Assembly: GCA_003956705.1 (NCBI GenBank)
Contig: QZCP01000078.1
Location: forward strand, 1 to 64,000
From: Brevipalpus yothersi
Taxonomy: Eukaryota > Arthropoda > Arachnida > Trombidiformes > Tenuipalpidae
DNA: 64,000 bases
Direction: 5' to 3'
In this document: positions 48,628 to 60,172 of the stretch, in pieces
Numbering within the stretch: the first letter of the stretch is position 1
Layout of the letters: every line of letters begins with the position of its first letter
The notes under the pieces: generated by a model
Database searches by the model: none
Told to the model about the DNA's origin: nothing
The model's input: the letters and a program-made list of their open reading frames with translations, nothing else
Translations under genes and position numbers: made by a program

Positions 48628-50112
48628 TTCCTGATTACTCTGGAACCTGGAAGATCGGTACAGTCCCGAATTCAGGCTAAAAAGGGAAAAATTTTAACGA
48701 AATTTAAACCATAAAGAATTGCTGTCAGGAGCCACTTGACTTCACTGATTTTGTAGAATCACTTTGTCTAAATGTCCGAGACCAAATTATTCCGCTGCCT
48801 TAAGTCTACCAGAGAAGTAATATCGACCATTCAAAGATTACTACAGGTTACTGAATATTTCTCTTTTTCAACTTTAATTTAACTTGATTAGGATTCACTT
48901 TACTTGTATGTGTACTAGGTACTGGTCATAATTACCGCTTTAGCATTGACTGCCTGAAAAAGCACATAGTGCTATCAACGTGGTAAAGAAGTATTGACCT
49001 TCCAGCACTTTTTGTCCAGTTCATCTTATAGTAGATCAGTTAAACTGCTCTCCAGCTCTTGAGCACTTAAATATTAGGTAACAGTAAATAAGTTAATTCC
49101 AAATTGCTTTGAGTTTTCACAAAAAACCACACTCCACCATGTTCACCAGCCCTAAGATAGTTAATCTGAGACATTTCATTAAATGATCATATTGTAGATA
49201 GTATTAACGGGATACGCTTTGTTTGCCTTTTGTGTGATAGTATTCATTTCTTTCCCCCTCTCAATCGATCATCACTTCAATAGTTGAATTTCAAGTGATA
49301 ATTGCTTCATTAAAATAACTGACACTCGCTCATCGGAAGATATTCCTGAATTGAAATTGTATATTCTTGCATCTCTGATCCAATCGGCCCAAACTAATCA
49401 GTAGAAAAGTAAATGCGATGAAGATGGAATCAGTATCTTTACTCACAAGATTTTATAAAATCACATTTTGATCAACATAAGATGAGTTTCGATTGCTCTC
49501 GTTTCATCTCTAACCAGATCAAATACAATCGATGAAAAGAGCTTATCAAAATCTTTTTTCTGCTCCTATCCGTGAGATATTTTACTACATTTTATTTTTA
49601 TTTTAAAAGTGAGTAGGACATAATATATGAAAACCGTATGAATAGGCAAGTTCTGACATGGCCCACATTAATCTGGATACCTCTTTGATTCTCCGTTGAG
49701 TGAGAAATGAGTTAATCAGTCTGAAAGAGATCCAGATGATTCTCACGTACAGCAACCTTGTTGTTCTGAGAATAGAGGTTTGGATACCCAGACCACTTGA
49801 TGTAACTACTATTTAATTGTTGCCGAAATCAATCGAGCTGCACATAAGACTCACTTGAGAAATATAGATGATAATTTTTGGCTAGACTTTTCTGAAAGGA
49901 GAAAGATAATCAATCAGCTAGATTTCAATCAAATTTTCATATTATTCAAGTTTTATGACTGTTTATCAACTAATGAGGAGAGACCAAAAAAGATTTCCGT
50001 TCAAAAGAGGAAAAATTCTATCTATAAAGCGCATTGATCTTGTAAACCAGTTGGCAAAGAATTCGAATCATCTGTTGAACAATTTTTAGCCATCACATGA
50101 GATACACAAGAC
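48628..50112. other. Intergenic with duplicated relic
   Basis: No gene recognised. 49330-49535 is a diverged copy of about 39680-39880. Confidence 0.45.
49285..49535. repeat. Diverged copy of the 3' flank of the 208-aa gene
   Basis: Runs colinear with about 39640-39880: shared blocks include GAAGATATTCCTGAATT, a CAGTA(A)AAAAGT.AATGCGATGAAGA block and a shared GATCAAATACAAT or GGTCAAATACAAT end. The coding part itself is not retained. Confidence 0.7.
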
Positions 50113-51364
50113 TTAATAGATATGACAAAAGTCTTTCGGGACATCCATAAGCTCGATTGAACTTCGAATACTGTTCAGCTTAGTGTAGATTCCCGGCATT
50201 CCCGAAGTATTTGGACATTCAGATCCTCGGCTTACGACACCAGCCAGATACCTTAAAGGGAAAAAGTAGTTCATGAGTTAAATTGCCCTCATGATTATCA
50301 ATATGACCAGGACTTAGATTACCATGAAGCCTCTGGAAAAATTTCAACAAATCACATCATAAATGGAACCTACCATCGATTATCGTTTGGATTCTTGTAC
50401 ATCAATGGTCCACCACTATCTCCGGCACAAGCATCAGCATGGGTAACGAAATTATATGCACAAATCTCACGGAAACGATTAACTGACCAAGAATAACTGA
50501 GCCAATGTTCATGGTGAATCTTTTTACACTTCTCCTCTGATGATGTAAAATTAAAAATTAATCTCAATCAGTCACAATATTTATCAATCAGCTATTTACC
50601 GGGAATAAAGTCAACTTCGGCTTCCATTGGTGTTGAAGTGCTCACTGCTTTCATTTTCTTTGGGTTCGATTCATCAGCTTCCAGGACAGATCTGCCCCAT
50701 CCAGCGACAGTTAATTTTTTGTTCAAAAGAATGGAATCATCTTCAAATGCTGGCAAGCAAATAGGTGAAACTGTTTTACTAAATTTAACTGGTCTCTCCA
50801 GAACAAGAAGTGCAATATCGTAACCATGCTTTTTTGGATAACTGGAATGAACTTCATAATGAGAAACTCTCTGCGGTAGAATTTCCCAGCCAACTTCATC
50901 TGTCTCTTGGACACCCAAATAAACTTTAATATTCGCTGCTGGAACTTTGTTATCTTTCTTATCAAATACACAATGTGCTGCAGTTAGGACTCGACGTGAA
51001 TCAATTAAACTTCCACCACATGAGTATGTGCTACCGCTCTTGTACGTTCTGTGAGATAGTAGAAGTTGAATTTCAAAAAAATTAGTAATAATTAGATAAA
51101 AATTAGGAAAGGATTAACTCACTTTATTAACGTTAACCATGGATATTTATGGAAGCTAACCTCTTGTCCAAAAAAAACTCGAGACTGAGTGTTTTCCAGA
51201 CCACAAACTGAAATGAAAAAGCAGTCAATAAAATTTTGCTGAACAGATCACACCATAATAGTTTGAGTGATAAATTTTATCTCACCACATTGTTCACCAG
51301 GCGGATTGGGACTCACAATCAGTCCAAATGAAACACAAAAAATAACAATACAGAATGTAAACAT
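50113..51364 (-). CDS. Trypsin-like serine protease C
   Basis: Exons: 51364-51286, 51207-51123, 51048-50600, 50536-50374, 50251-50113. They total 915 nt, or 304 aa. Signal peptide (MFTFCIVIFCVSFGLIVS), propeptide CGLENTQSR, new N-terminus VFFG. Catalytic His80, Asp132 (GYDIAL), Ser245 (ACAGDSGGP), pocket Asp239. Position 214-216 is SRG: Ser214 is kept and Trp215 is Arg. The C-terminus is VPKDFCHIY. All splice phases match the rest of the array. An upstream TGACGTC box and a GAGCT/AGCTC inverted repeat are retained. Confidence 0.93.
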
Positions 51365-51419
51365 TTTTCCTCTTCAGCTCTCACACTTTGCTAATTACAC
51401 TTCACACATGAGGTTGATA

Positions 51420-51457
51420 GAGCTGCATAGCTCAATTGTATCAGACAGTGTGACGTC
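51420..51457 (-). promoter_or_regulatory. Shared protease promoter module (gene C)
   Basis: Inverted repeat AGAGCTGCATAGCTC at 51420-51434 and TGACGTC at 51451-51457, about 56-93 bases upstream of the start codon. The same pair of elements occurs upstream of E, G and H. Confidence 0.5.
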
Positions 51458-52129
51458 GATTCCCTGGACATCAAGGTTCCAACAGTATTCACTCGACACC
51501 AGCGTCGAGGCGTGCCTGTCTAACATCTCTTCCAACTTACATGATTATCAAATCATGAAACTTTGTAGCAAATTTTTATATCCAATGATTACTTGTATTC
51601 TTCTTACTATGGAAATTTTGATAACGGTCCAACTGATCAACTACATGAATATGCTGCCATGTAAGTTGTTTGAATGGTTGCATATTGATTGAAGTAAACA
51701 AATCAATTGAGTACAGGTTAATTCTTAGCACCTCACCAGAAAATAAGTAGCGTTCCATAACAAAACTTTGATGATTATGATGATATACATGCATATATTG
51801 TGTTAGTGTATTTTACATTCGCAAAACTGTGAGACATTCAGAGATTTCCCCCAGCATTTAGTAGCAATCATAATTAATATTTCCCCCAAGTAAGTGACAA
51901 TACACACATAATCTGTCTGGTCGAAAATTATTGCACTTCTTTTGATTTACTTTTATCGAAAATTTGATGAACATCAACGAGTTGAATATATATGATTTCA
52001 AAACATGCACTCAAAATGAATTTTCAATAAGTTTTTGACATGCTTTGACCGACAAGTTATCTGAGAAACACAAAAAAACGCAAATTGTCCAATTTTTTTC
52101 TAGTGTTATCATAAACGGTTTTTCTCACC
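51458..52129. other. Intergenic; no gene recognised
   Basis: The terminal exon expected for relic D is not found here. The 141-codon plus frame at 51267-51692 overlaps the promoter and first exon of gene C and is a chance frame. Confidence 0.5.
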
Positions 52130-53117
52130 ATCTATTATCATCAGCATTCTTGTACATCAATGGTCCAACACTATCTCCAGTACAAGCATCAGTATGAGCA
52201 ACGAAATTCTGTGCACAGATCTCACTCGAAGGCTCTACGAATCTTCGGAAAATGTGAACCTTTTTGGTATGCATTTCTTCACGATGAGTTTCTATTCATG
52301 AAAATTTTGATTTTCATGTTTCGTTTTCATGATCCCAAGAAAGAAAAATGAAGAGAGAGTTTTTATCGAATGTTACTTACGAGAAATGAAATTCACTTCC
52401 GCTTCCATTGGGATTGATTTCATTAGGCACCGGAGAGCCAATACCTCATCCAACGACCGTAAATTTATCACTTAGATTAGTGTTACCATTTTCGAATTTT
52501 GGTAAACTAATTGGTGGAAGAGTTTCGGTAAACTTCACCGATTCCTCGAATACTAATATTGCTATATCATAACCGGTGAAAGCAATGAACTTGAAATCCA
52601 CTTCGATGTAGGAAACTTTTCTAGGCTTGATAGTTTTATCCACTTTGGACACCGATTGAACATCTAGATAAACCTGGACTTCGTGTGGTAGAACTTGGCG
52701 ATTAAATCGATCGAAGACGCAGTGTGCCGCAGTCACAATTCGACGTGAATCGATTAAACTTCCACCACACTTAAGCGTGCTACCATTCCTGACTACCCTG
52801 GAAAAATAATCAGTAATTTTAAATTCAATCGCTGGACTAGATAGATAAGAGATTAGATTTTGTTGCAATCACTCACTTGATGTACGTTAACCATGGATAT
52901 TTTTCCGGAAGCTAACCTCTTGTCCGTAAAACACTCTGGATTGTGTATTTTCAAGACCGCAATCTGAAAAAAGAAACAAGACACAACTACACTCAAATTC
53001 GTGACCTACTAAATGATTTTGGACCGTAATCTACTTGCCACATTGTTCTTGGACTAGATTGATACTAAAATTCAGCCCAATTAAGATGAGACTAATTGCA
53101 GTTGAAAATATGACCAT
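52130..53117 (-). pseudogene. Trypsin-like protease D, pseudogene
   Basis: Exons 1-4 remain. The first exon (from 53117) encodes a normal signal peptide but is followed by a GC donor (GCAAGT). Exon 2 (about 52963-52880) has a one-base insertion before KYPWL that breaks the frame. Exon 3 (about 52800-52385) keeps TAAHC and GYDIAI, but the VVGWG Trp is TGA and about 20 codons after it are deleted. Exon 4 (about 52250-52133) has GDSVGP instead of GDSGGP and a shortened start. Exon 5 is absent. Several independent lesions mean loss was not recent. Confidence 0.9.
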
Positions 53118-53997
53118 TTTCTTCTCGATTTTACACAGTCCCTGATGAGCAACGCATATGGTTATCAAGCCGAATAACTAAACATTTAGATGACGTTGAT
53201 TTGCCACATATTTTAGGATGAAACTAGCCAGTTATAAGTAAGTAATTTATAAATAATAGCTTAGTATCTAGACATTCGCTAACTTACTGGATGCATGATG
53301 AGACATTGCAACAGATTTTTACAGATCAATACATGCATACATATACAAGTATATTCATCGATCATACAGCCGAGTACTTTAGGGTGAGGTGAATAGTTCT
53401 AAATGGGTAGCAGTTGGTTTCTAATCAGTGAAACGTTTGTTTTACCCTAAAATACATGTATTCGGTGATAATGGTCTCGAGATTGTCAATATATCAATTT
53501 CTTCTTCGAAAAAAGTTTCCCCATTTTGAACTCTTCTCTCACTGAGCAACGGCTTCAAAGAATAGCTAATCGATCGGGCAGAATCAGATCTAATGTTCTA
53601 AGATATTCAGTGTGAAGATGGAACTGATAAAGCTAAATAGTTTCTACTGTTCGAGGAAAATAAGATAGGCATTCTGATCAGATAATGTTTAAGAATGTAT
53701 CATAATCCGACCGAAGCTTAGGGTTTTTTGTTTATTGAAAATTTTCTCATTACCGTTATTTCTCAAACAAGCTCATATGGCTTTTATTCGTAGAAAAATG
53801 GATAAAATATGGAAGGGATTTCAGTTTTCTCAGGATTTATTGACTTTTGAGAGCAATTCTCCACAATGAATCAGACTAGTAAACAGATTCAGCAAGAATA
53901 ATTCAACAGCCACATAGTAGCTTGATGCGTTGATGGTGTTTTTCTTTTCGCATGGATTACAATCAGTTTTAATCAGATATTTCTGAGATATTTTTCA
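53118..53997. other. Intergenic; upstream of D
   Basis: A TGACGTT box at 53191-53197 lies 74 bases upstream of the D start codon. No coding sequence is supported in the rest. Confidence 0.45.
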
Positions 53998-54400
53998 TTA
54001 CAAGTGATTCAAGCAGAAATCTCCAGGAGCATTCATATTTTCGACCAAATCTCGTAGACTTCGCAACTTTGTATACGTTCCCGGTATACCAGAGTGGTTC
54101 GGGCAATCTGGTCCTCGAGCTACGACACCAGCCAAGTACCTTGAGGTAGATTGTTACATAGATAAGATGATTACCTTCGGATGCAAACCTTAAAAAAAAC
54201 TTACCATCGATTATCACGAGAATTTTTGTACATCAATGGGCCACCACTATCTCCAGCACAAGCATCGGCATGTGTCATGAAATTATAAGCACAGATCTCA
54301 TAGAAAGCATCTACATTGCGTGAGAAACTGTATCCCTTGTTTCCATAGATTTGAGCACATTGATCCTCTGATAATTGAAATTATCGTTAGTTTTCCAATC

Positions 54401-54470
<70 letters not shown>

Positions 54471-55251
54471 GCTTCTCAATACTCACTAGAAATGAAGTCA
54501 ACTTCAGACTCCATTGGTACCACTGATGTCTTTAGAACCATTTTTTGAGGGTCAGATCTATCAGGTTCATGATGGGATATTCCCCAACCAGCGACAGTGA
54601 GTTTCTTGTTTTCGAGTTGAAGATCAGAATCGTATGCTGAGATACAAATCGGTGAAACGGTTCGGGTAAACTTCACTGGCTTCTCGAGAACCAAGAGGGC
54701 AATATCGTAACCATGAATAGATGGATAATGTTTACCCGTTTCATAGTGAGAGACTCTGTTTGCTTCGATAGATCGACCAGCTTCACCTCTGTGTTGAACA
54801 CCTAAATAGACTCGAATTGCTGATGCTGGAATCTTGTGATTAGTTCGATTGTGGACACAATGTGCCGCAGTCAAAATTCGACGAGAATCGATTAGACTTC
54901 CACCGCACATGGATGTGCCACCATTTTTGTCCATTCTGTGTTGAGTGAAAAATTAGCAATTCGAAAGTTCAATATAATGTTTAATTAGTAGACAGTACTC
55001 CGCTCATTACTCACTGTATATGTGTTAGCCATGGATATTTGTGACTATCAACCTCTTTTCCGTAGAATACTCTGGATTGTGTATTTTCGAGACCACATTC
55101 TAGACCGAAAACGAAAAAATGATTAGTATCGTTAAAATGCAATAGAAATTACATTTGATCATTCCTCACCACATTGTCTTCCGAACATATCTTTGTTCGC
55201 AAAGATCAGGCCCGATGTAGCGAATAGAATCAGAATCTGTAGAGACAACAT
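53998..55251 (-). CDS. Trypsin-like serine protease E
   Basis: Exons: 55251-55170, 55099-55015, 54935-54487, 54367-54205, 54139-53998. They total 921 nt, or 306 aa. Signal peptide (MLSLQILILFATSGLIFANK), propeptide CGLENTQSR, then VFYG. Catalytic His81, Asp133, Ser246; pocket Asp240 (ADACAG). Position 214-216 is ARG. Six cysteines pair as expected for S1 enzymes (42-58, 168-182 and 191-220 in chymotrypsin numbering), plus the propeptide Cys with C122 (SPIC). It is the closest paralogue of G: the first 70 residues of exon 3 are identical, and both carry a long GA microsatellite in intron 3. Confidence 0.95.
54404..54468. repeat. (GA)n microsatellite in intron 3 of protease E
   Basis: About 30 GA units directly upstream (plus-strand view) of the exon 3 donor, at the same place as the repeat in gene G. 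Confidence 0.97.
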
Positions 55252-55301
55252 TTTTTCTCATAAGTTACTTGGTTAACCAAAAAATGATCACGAAAAAGAT
55301 G

Positions 55302-55348
55302 ATCGAGCTGTATGATAAGCTCGATATGACCAGACTGTGGATGACGTT
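55302..55348 (-). promoter_or_regulatory. Shared protease promoter module (gene E)
   Basis: A perfect 8-base inverted repeat, ATCGAGCT at 55302-55309 and AGCTCGAT at 55318-55325, with TGACGTT at 55342-55348 and CAGACTGTGG between them. It lies 51-97 bases upstream of the start codon. Confidence 0.55.
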
Positions 55349-56938
55349 ATCTCACCACACTCTTAAATATCATGATCAGGCATCCAGATTTCAAGGAAAG
55401 TCTCGACATCAAATCAATTATTGTCATCTCATAAGCTTCATGAACATTCGAGGTGGACAAAGTGAGTCTTCTTCTTCTCTTTGCCTTTTATTTTTTTTCC
55501 TTCTGATTTTCGGAAAAAAATCGAAAGAATCCATGGATAACATGAAAAATAATGTTTATAATTTTTTTGTTCAAACTAACTCGATTCTCGGGCTTCTTGA
55601 TAGCCAAAGCCTCTCAATATTCAATATTTTTCAACAAAAAAATCGATAATAAATTGATTAAAAAATTACCTAATGAACACAGCCCAGAGAAATAAAATAA
55701 TGAATAGAAAAAAAATAAAATTCAGATGGTTTGGGCTTTTCGAGTTATCGATAAGGTCTATCATTCAATGAAAATCATCCGCAGGTTGCCAAAAAGGAAT
55801 TTCTTGCGAGAAATGTTTCTCAGACGAATAAAGAAGTATAGCTCTGTGTATGATTTTCTGAGTTATCCTTACCCTGATTGATAATTGTTGTCGGTAACAA
55901 TTTTTGACAAATCTTCAGATCAAATTGATCCAGAAAACAAAATGAGAGTAATGGAGCTGATCATTGGAAAGTTTTATTCAGATTATTTGATTGACTATAC
56001 TATGTAGTTTGAAGAGACTCAGATACAGTTTTGATGATAACAATTCGATTTACTTTGGATCGCGAAAATTTAATTTGGTGAATCTAGGATAATCATGATG
56101 CTCCATGATTCGGTAATGATCATCGAATCATTTGAATTGTTCCCACAACTCATGGAAAAAAATTTTCGGCACTCTGAAATAACTCTCAGAACTCAATAAA
56201 CCAACCCCCAAATGAGCTGTAAGTGATCAAGTCGAAATAAGAATCATAATTGGGTAAATTTCGTGAAATCAAACCACGTCCTAATCGTGTCGAACTCAAA
56301 GGAAGTGACCACTAATCTTCGATTAGTGATACGACAAAGTTTTGTTGAGAGCAGCAGTTAAAATACAATTTAAGCTGAATTTGAATAGCCATCGAATTTG
56401 TCTTTTCGATTGCTTTTCTAGTTTGAATCATACATCAACATTATCACCTTATTACATAAATGATGTGTCTTGGGGTAGTTTTTCCTGATAGAATCGCTTT
56501 GATTTTTTTCAAATTTTTTTCAAATTAATGTTTCTTTTTTAAAATGAATTCAATACATTGTTCATAATTGAAGGAAAAGAATAACTAAAAACTACTATGG
56601 TACACTTACCTCCGTATGAACAACATGGGTTGGAAAATGAATAATTCCAAAAGACTGATTGGTTCCATTAAATACAGCTCACAATAGTTAAATTGATCAA
56701 GCTATTATTAATATCGTCTACCTACAATGGGTGAGTCTTAAGCCTGATGGAGCATCTAAATTCTAACAAGTAAGAGAAAAATGTCTTTACAATAATGTTG
56801 CTATCAAAGTAGCTAGAAAACGCTGATTTCTTTATTGGTGGACATACATGTGTATATATGTATCAAGATTCATGCCTTATTTTAGGAGCCATTGAACAAT
56901 ACATGGACATGTTTATACATGTAACTACGATCGAGATT
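55349..56938. other. Intergenic; no gene recognised
   Basis: AT-rich. The 126-codon plus frame at 55269-55649 overlaps the E promoter and is a chance frame. No protease exons were noticed. Confidence 0.45.
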
Positions 56939-58261
56939 TCAAAAGTTGTGGCAAAAATCTTCCGGAACATCCAAAGTCTCGATAGCTGCCCGAAGACTTT
57001 TCAGTTTACTGTAAACTCCTGGTATACTGGCAAAACTTGGACACTTTGGTGCTCGACTAACAATGCCAGCCAGGTACCTGATGAAGAGAAAACAATTTAT
57101 CACTGGGTGATCTCAATCCATGATATCGTGCTGTATACTGACAAGATTGTGAGAAAATGTTCACTCACATGTCAATGAGATTTAAAATAAGAAAAATACA
57201 ATCATACAATAATAGGAAAGAAAATGCAACGTAATCTCAATCTGATCATGAAATGTTAACTTACCATCGATTATCATCCGAATTCTTGTACATCAATGGT
57301 CCTCCACTGTCACCAGCACAGGCTTCAGCCCCAGTGACAAAATTGACAGCACAAATTTCCCGGTAAGAATCGACTGATTCGGAAAAGCTTCCTCCTCTGT
57401 TATGGTGCATTTCTAAGCATCTATCGTCTATTTGAAGGAAAACAAACAAATTTTTCCTCTCATGAAATCCATTGGACGAGAGAATGGAAGACATAAAGGA
57501 CACTTACGAGAAACAAAGTCCACTTCCGCTTCCATAGGTACTTCCGGTGAGACTGGTACAATCGTTTCTGGATCATCCTCATCAGGCTGCTCATCGTTAA
57601 TGCCCCAACCGACGACTGTGAGCTTTTTGTTCACTAGATTGGAATCAGTTTCAAATGCTGGAACGCAAATTGGTGAAATAGTTTTGTTAAACTTCACTGG
57701 CTCTTTGAGAACAATAAGAGCAATATCATAGCCATTGTAATTTGGGAATCTAGGATGTACTTCATAGTGAGACACCTCTACTGGTTTGATGATTTCATCA
57801 ACTTCGTTCACTGAATGGATTCCCAGATATGGACGTATATTTTTTGGTAGAATTTTCTGGTAATTATCGTTCAGAACACAGTGAGCAGCGGTCAATATTC
57901 GACGAGAGTCTATCAAACTTCCTCCACAAGTGAATGTTTCACCATCTTTGTCCATTCTTGAAGGAAACGTATACATATCAAAATGAATTATTCAGTATTT
58001 TGGAATCATTTTCGAAACTTACTCCAAATACGTTAACCATGGATATTTACGATAGGTGATCTCATCACCATAAAAAACCCTTGATTGAATGTTCTCAAGA
58101 CCACAATCTACAGGTCAGATTAATATAGATGAATAACATATATGTTATCTCCTCAAAATAATCAGATGCATCACCCAAACTAAGAGTTACTTACCACATT
58201 GTTCAGATAAATTAGGCCCCACAAATGCATAGAATGCAATATAGAGAGCCACTGGGAACAT
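56939..58261 (-). CDS. Trypsin-like serine protease F with altered S1 pocket
   Basis: Exons: 58261-58195, 58107-58023, 57956-57508, 57427-57265, 57077-56939. They total 903 nt, or 300 aa. Short signal peptide (MFPVALYIAFYAFVGP), propeptide CGLENIQSR, then VFYG. The catalytic triad is intact: His76, Asp128 (GYDIAL), Ser241 (ACAGDSGGP). The pocket base residue (position 189) is Glu235 (GAEACAG) instead of Asp, and position 214-216 is SRA, so Gly216 is Ala as well as Trp215 being Arg. This combination should narrow or change substrate preference; the effect is inference. The C-terminus is VPEDFCHNF. No lesions. Confidence 0.93.
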
Positions 58262-58370
58262 TCCTTCAAATAGACAAGAAATGCGATATTCGCTTGGGAA
58301 TCACAAAAATTAACAAAATATACATTCAAAATGATCAAGCTATTTGCATCAAGTTCGATATGTATACAGA

Positions 58371-58377
58371 TGACGTT
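58371..58377. promoter_or_regulatory. TGACGT box upstream of protease F
   Basis: TGACGTT 110 bases upstream of the start codon. The inverted repeat seen at E and H is degraded here. Confidence 0.4.
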
Positions 58378-58826
58378 GATCAGCTTAAGTGCTCATTACA
58401 CCAAACTAACCGAGTTTCATGGAGCCAGGCGATTCCACGCACGATATTTTAACGCTAAATATAAGTTAATCAATCTGAATAAGGTAGATTCTTTTCATGG
58501 TCAGATTTATCGGTAATTTGAAAAATGCGATGCATACTGAATATCGACATGAACTTCAAGTTTTCTGAGCTTTTCTAGTTTTCTAGCAGTATTTCAGCTC
58601 GATCAAGTTGAAAAGGCTCTTATTCGTTGAAAATTTGATACCGTCTGATTCAAATTCGAGCTCTCCTAGGATCTATCATCTTATGACAACTATTCTCAAA
58701 AAACAGACTAATGAATAGATTCAGAGATTTATTTAACCAACCACATGGGGACCTGATACGTTGTTATTTGGTTTATCTTCGATGTTTATAGATTATAATC
58801 ATATTTTATCACTCAAATTCCTCTCA
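58378..58826. other. Intergenic; no gene recognised
   Basis: Spacer between F and G. It shares patches with the sequence upstream of D and E, as expected for a tandem array. Confidence 0.4.
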
Positions 58827-59238
58827 TTACATGTAATTCAAGCAGAAATCTTTAGGAGCATCCATATTTTCGATCAAATCTCGTAGACTTCGCAATTTTG
58901 TATACTTCCCAGGGATGCCTGAATGGTTGGGGCAGTCAGGGCCTCGAGCTACAACACCAGCCAAGTACCTTAAGATAAATTGTTAAATTAATGAGATGAT
59001 ATTCATCCGATACAAACTAATCGAAAAGAGCTTACCATCGATTATCATCTGAATTCTTGTACATCAATGGGCCACCACTATCTCCAGCACAAGCATCAGC
59101 ATGCGTTTGGAAATTGTAAGCACAAATTTCGAAGAAAGCATTCATTTTACTAGAAGAATCAATTCCCTTTTTATCATAAATGTCAGCACATTGTTCCTCT
59201 GGCAATAGAAATTTGGAATTAACCTTCTAATTAAAGAA

Positions 59239-59308
<70 letters not shown>

Positions 59309-60077
59309 TTCAGTTATTGAGTACTCACTAGTTACGAAGTCAACTTCAGATTCCATTGGTACTAGTGAGGAGGTTGGAACCATTTTTTGTGGATCAGATC
59401 TATCAGGCTCAAGATGGGAGATTCCCCAGCCAGCTACAGTTAGTCTTTTATTCTCTAGATAATAATCCTGATCAAACGCGGAGATACAGATTGGTGAAAC
59501 GGTTCTGGTAAACTTCACTGGTTTCTCGAGAACCAAAAGTGCAATATCGAAACCATATATTTTTGGATAATATTTGCCCGTCTCATAGTGAGAGACTCTG
59601 TTTGCTTCGATAGATCGACCAGCTTCACCTCTGTGTTGAACACCTAAATAGACTCGAATTGCTGATGCTGGAATCTTGTGATTAGTTCGATTGTGGACAC
59701 AATGTGCCGCAGTCAAAATTCGACGAGAATCGATTAGACTTCCACCGCACATGGATGTGCCACCGTTTTTGTCCATTCTGTATTGAGAGTGATGGATTAG
59801 CAATTTTCAAGCCAATAATAAACTCACTACTTGGAGGACTCACTTTATGTGTGCTAGCCATGGGTATTTGTGATGATCAACTTCCTTTCCGTAGAATACT
59901 CTGGATTGTGTATTTTCGAGGCCACATACTTAATAGAAAGCGGAAAAATATAATCTCTATCGTTGATATGCAAATAGCATCAAATTAGTTCTCACCGCAT
60001 TGCTTTCCCGATAAATCTTTGTTTGCAAAGATCAGGCCAGAGGTAGTACACAAGAGTAGAATTTGCAGAGAAAACAT
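58827..60077 (-). CDS. Trypsin-like serine protease G
   Basis: Exons: 60077-59996, 59928-59844, 59777-59329, 59198-59036, 58968-58827. They total 921 nt, or 306 aa, the same exon lengths as E throughout. Signal peptide (MFSLQILLLCTTSGLIFANK), propeptide CGLENTQSR, then VFYG. Catalytic His81, Asp133 (GFDIAL), Ser246; pocket Asp240; position 214-216 ARG. It differs from E mainly after residue 124 of the precursor and in exon 4, so the shared N-terminal half of exon 3 may reflect gene conversion. A GA microsatellite occupies intron 3. Confidence 0.95.
59241..59305. repeat. (GA)n microsatellite in intron 3 of protease G
   Basis: About 32 GA units at the same intron position as the repeat in gene E. 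Confidence 0.97.
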
Positions 60078-60124
60078 TATCTCGAAAAAGATCGCCACTG
60101 AACCGAAAATACTAGGAAAATGAT

Positions 60125-60172
60125 GGTCGAGCTGTATCACAAGCCCAGGATGATCAAACTGTGGATGACGTT
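60125..60172 (-). promoter_or_regulatory. Shared protease promoter module (gene G)
   Basis: Left arm GTCGAGCT at 60126-60133 with a degraded right arm, then AAACTGTGGATGACGTT ending at 60172. It aligns with the E module. Confidence 0.45.

Noticed and set aside
55269..55649. 126-codon plus-strand frame
   Set aside because: Runs through the promoter module of protease E in antisense; no similarity.
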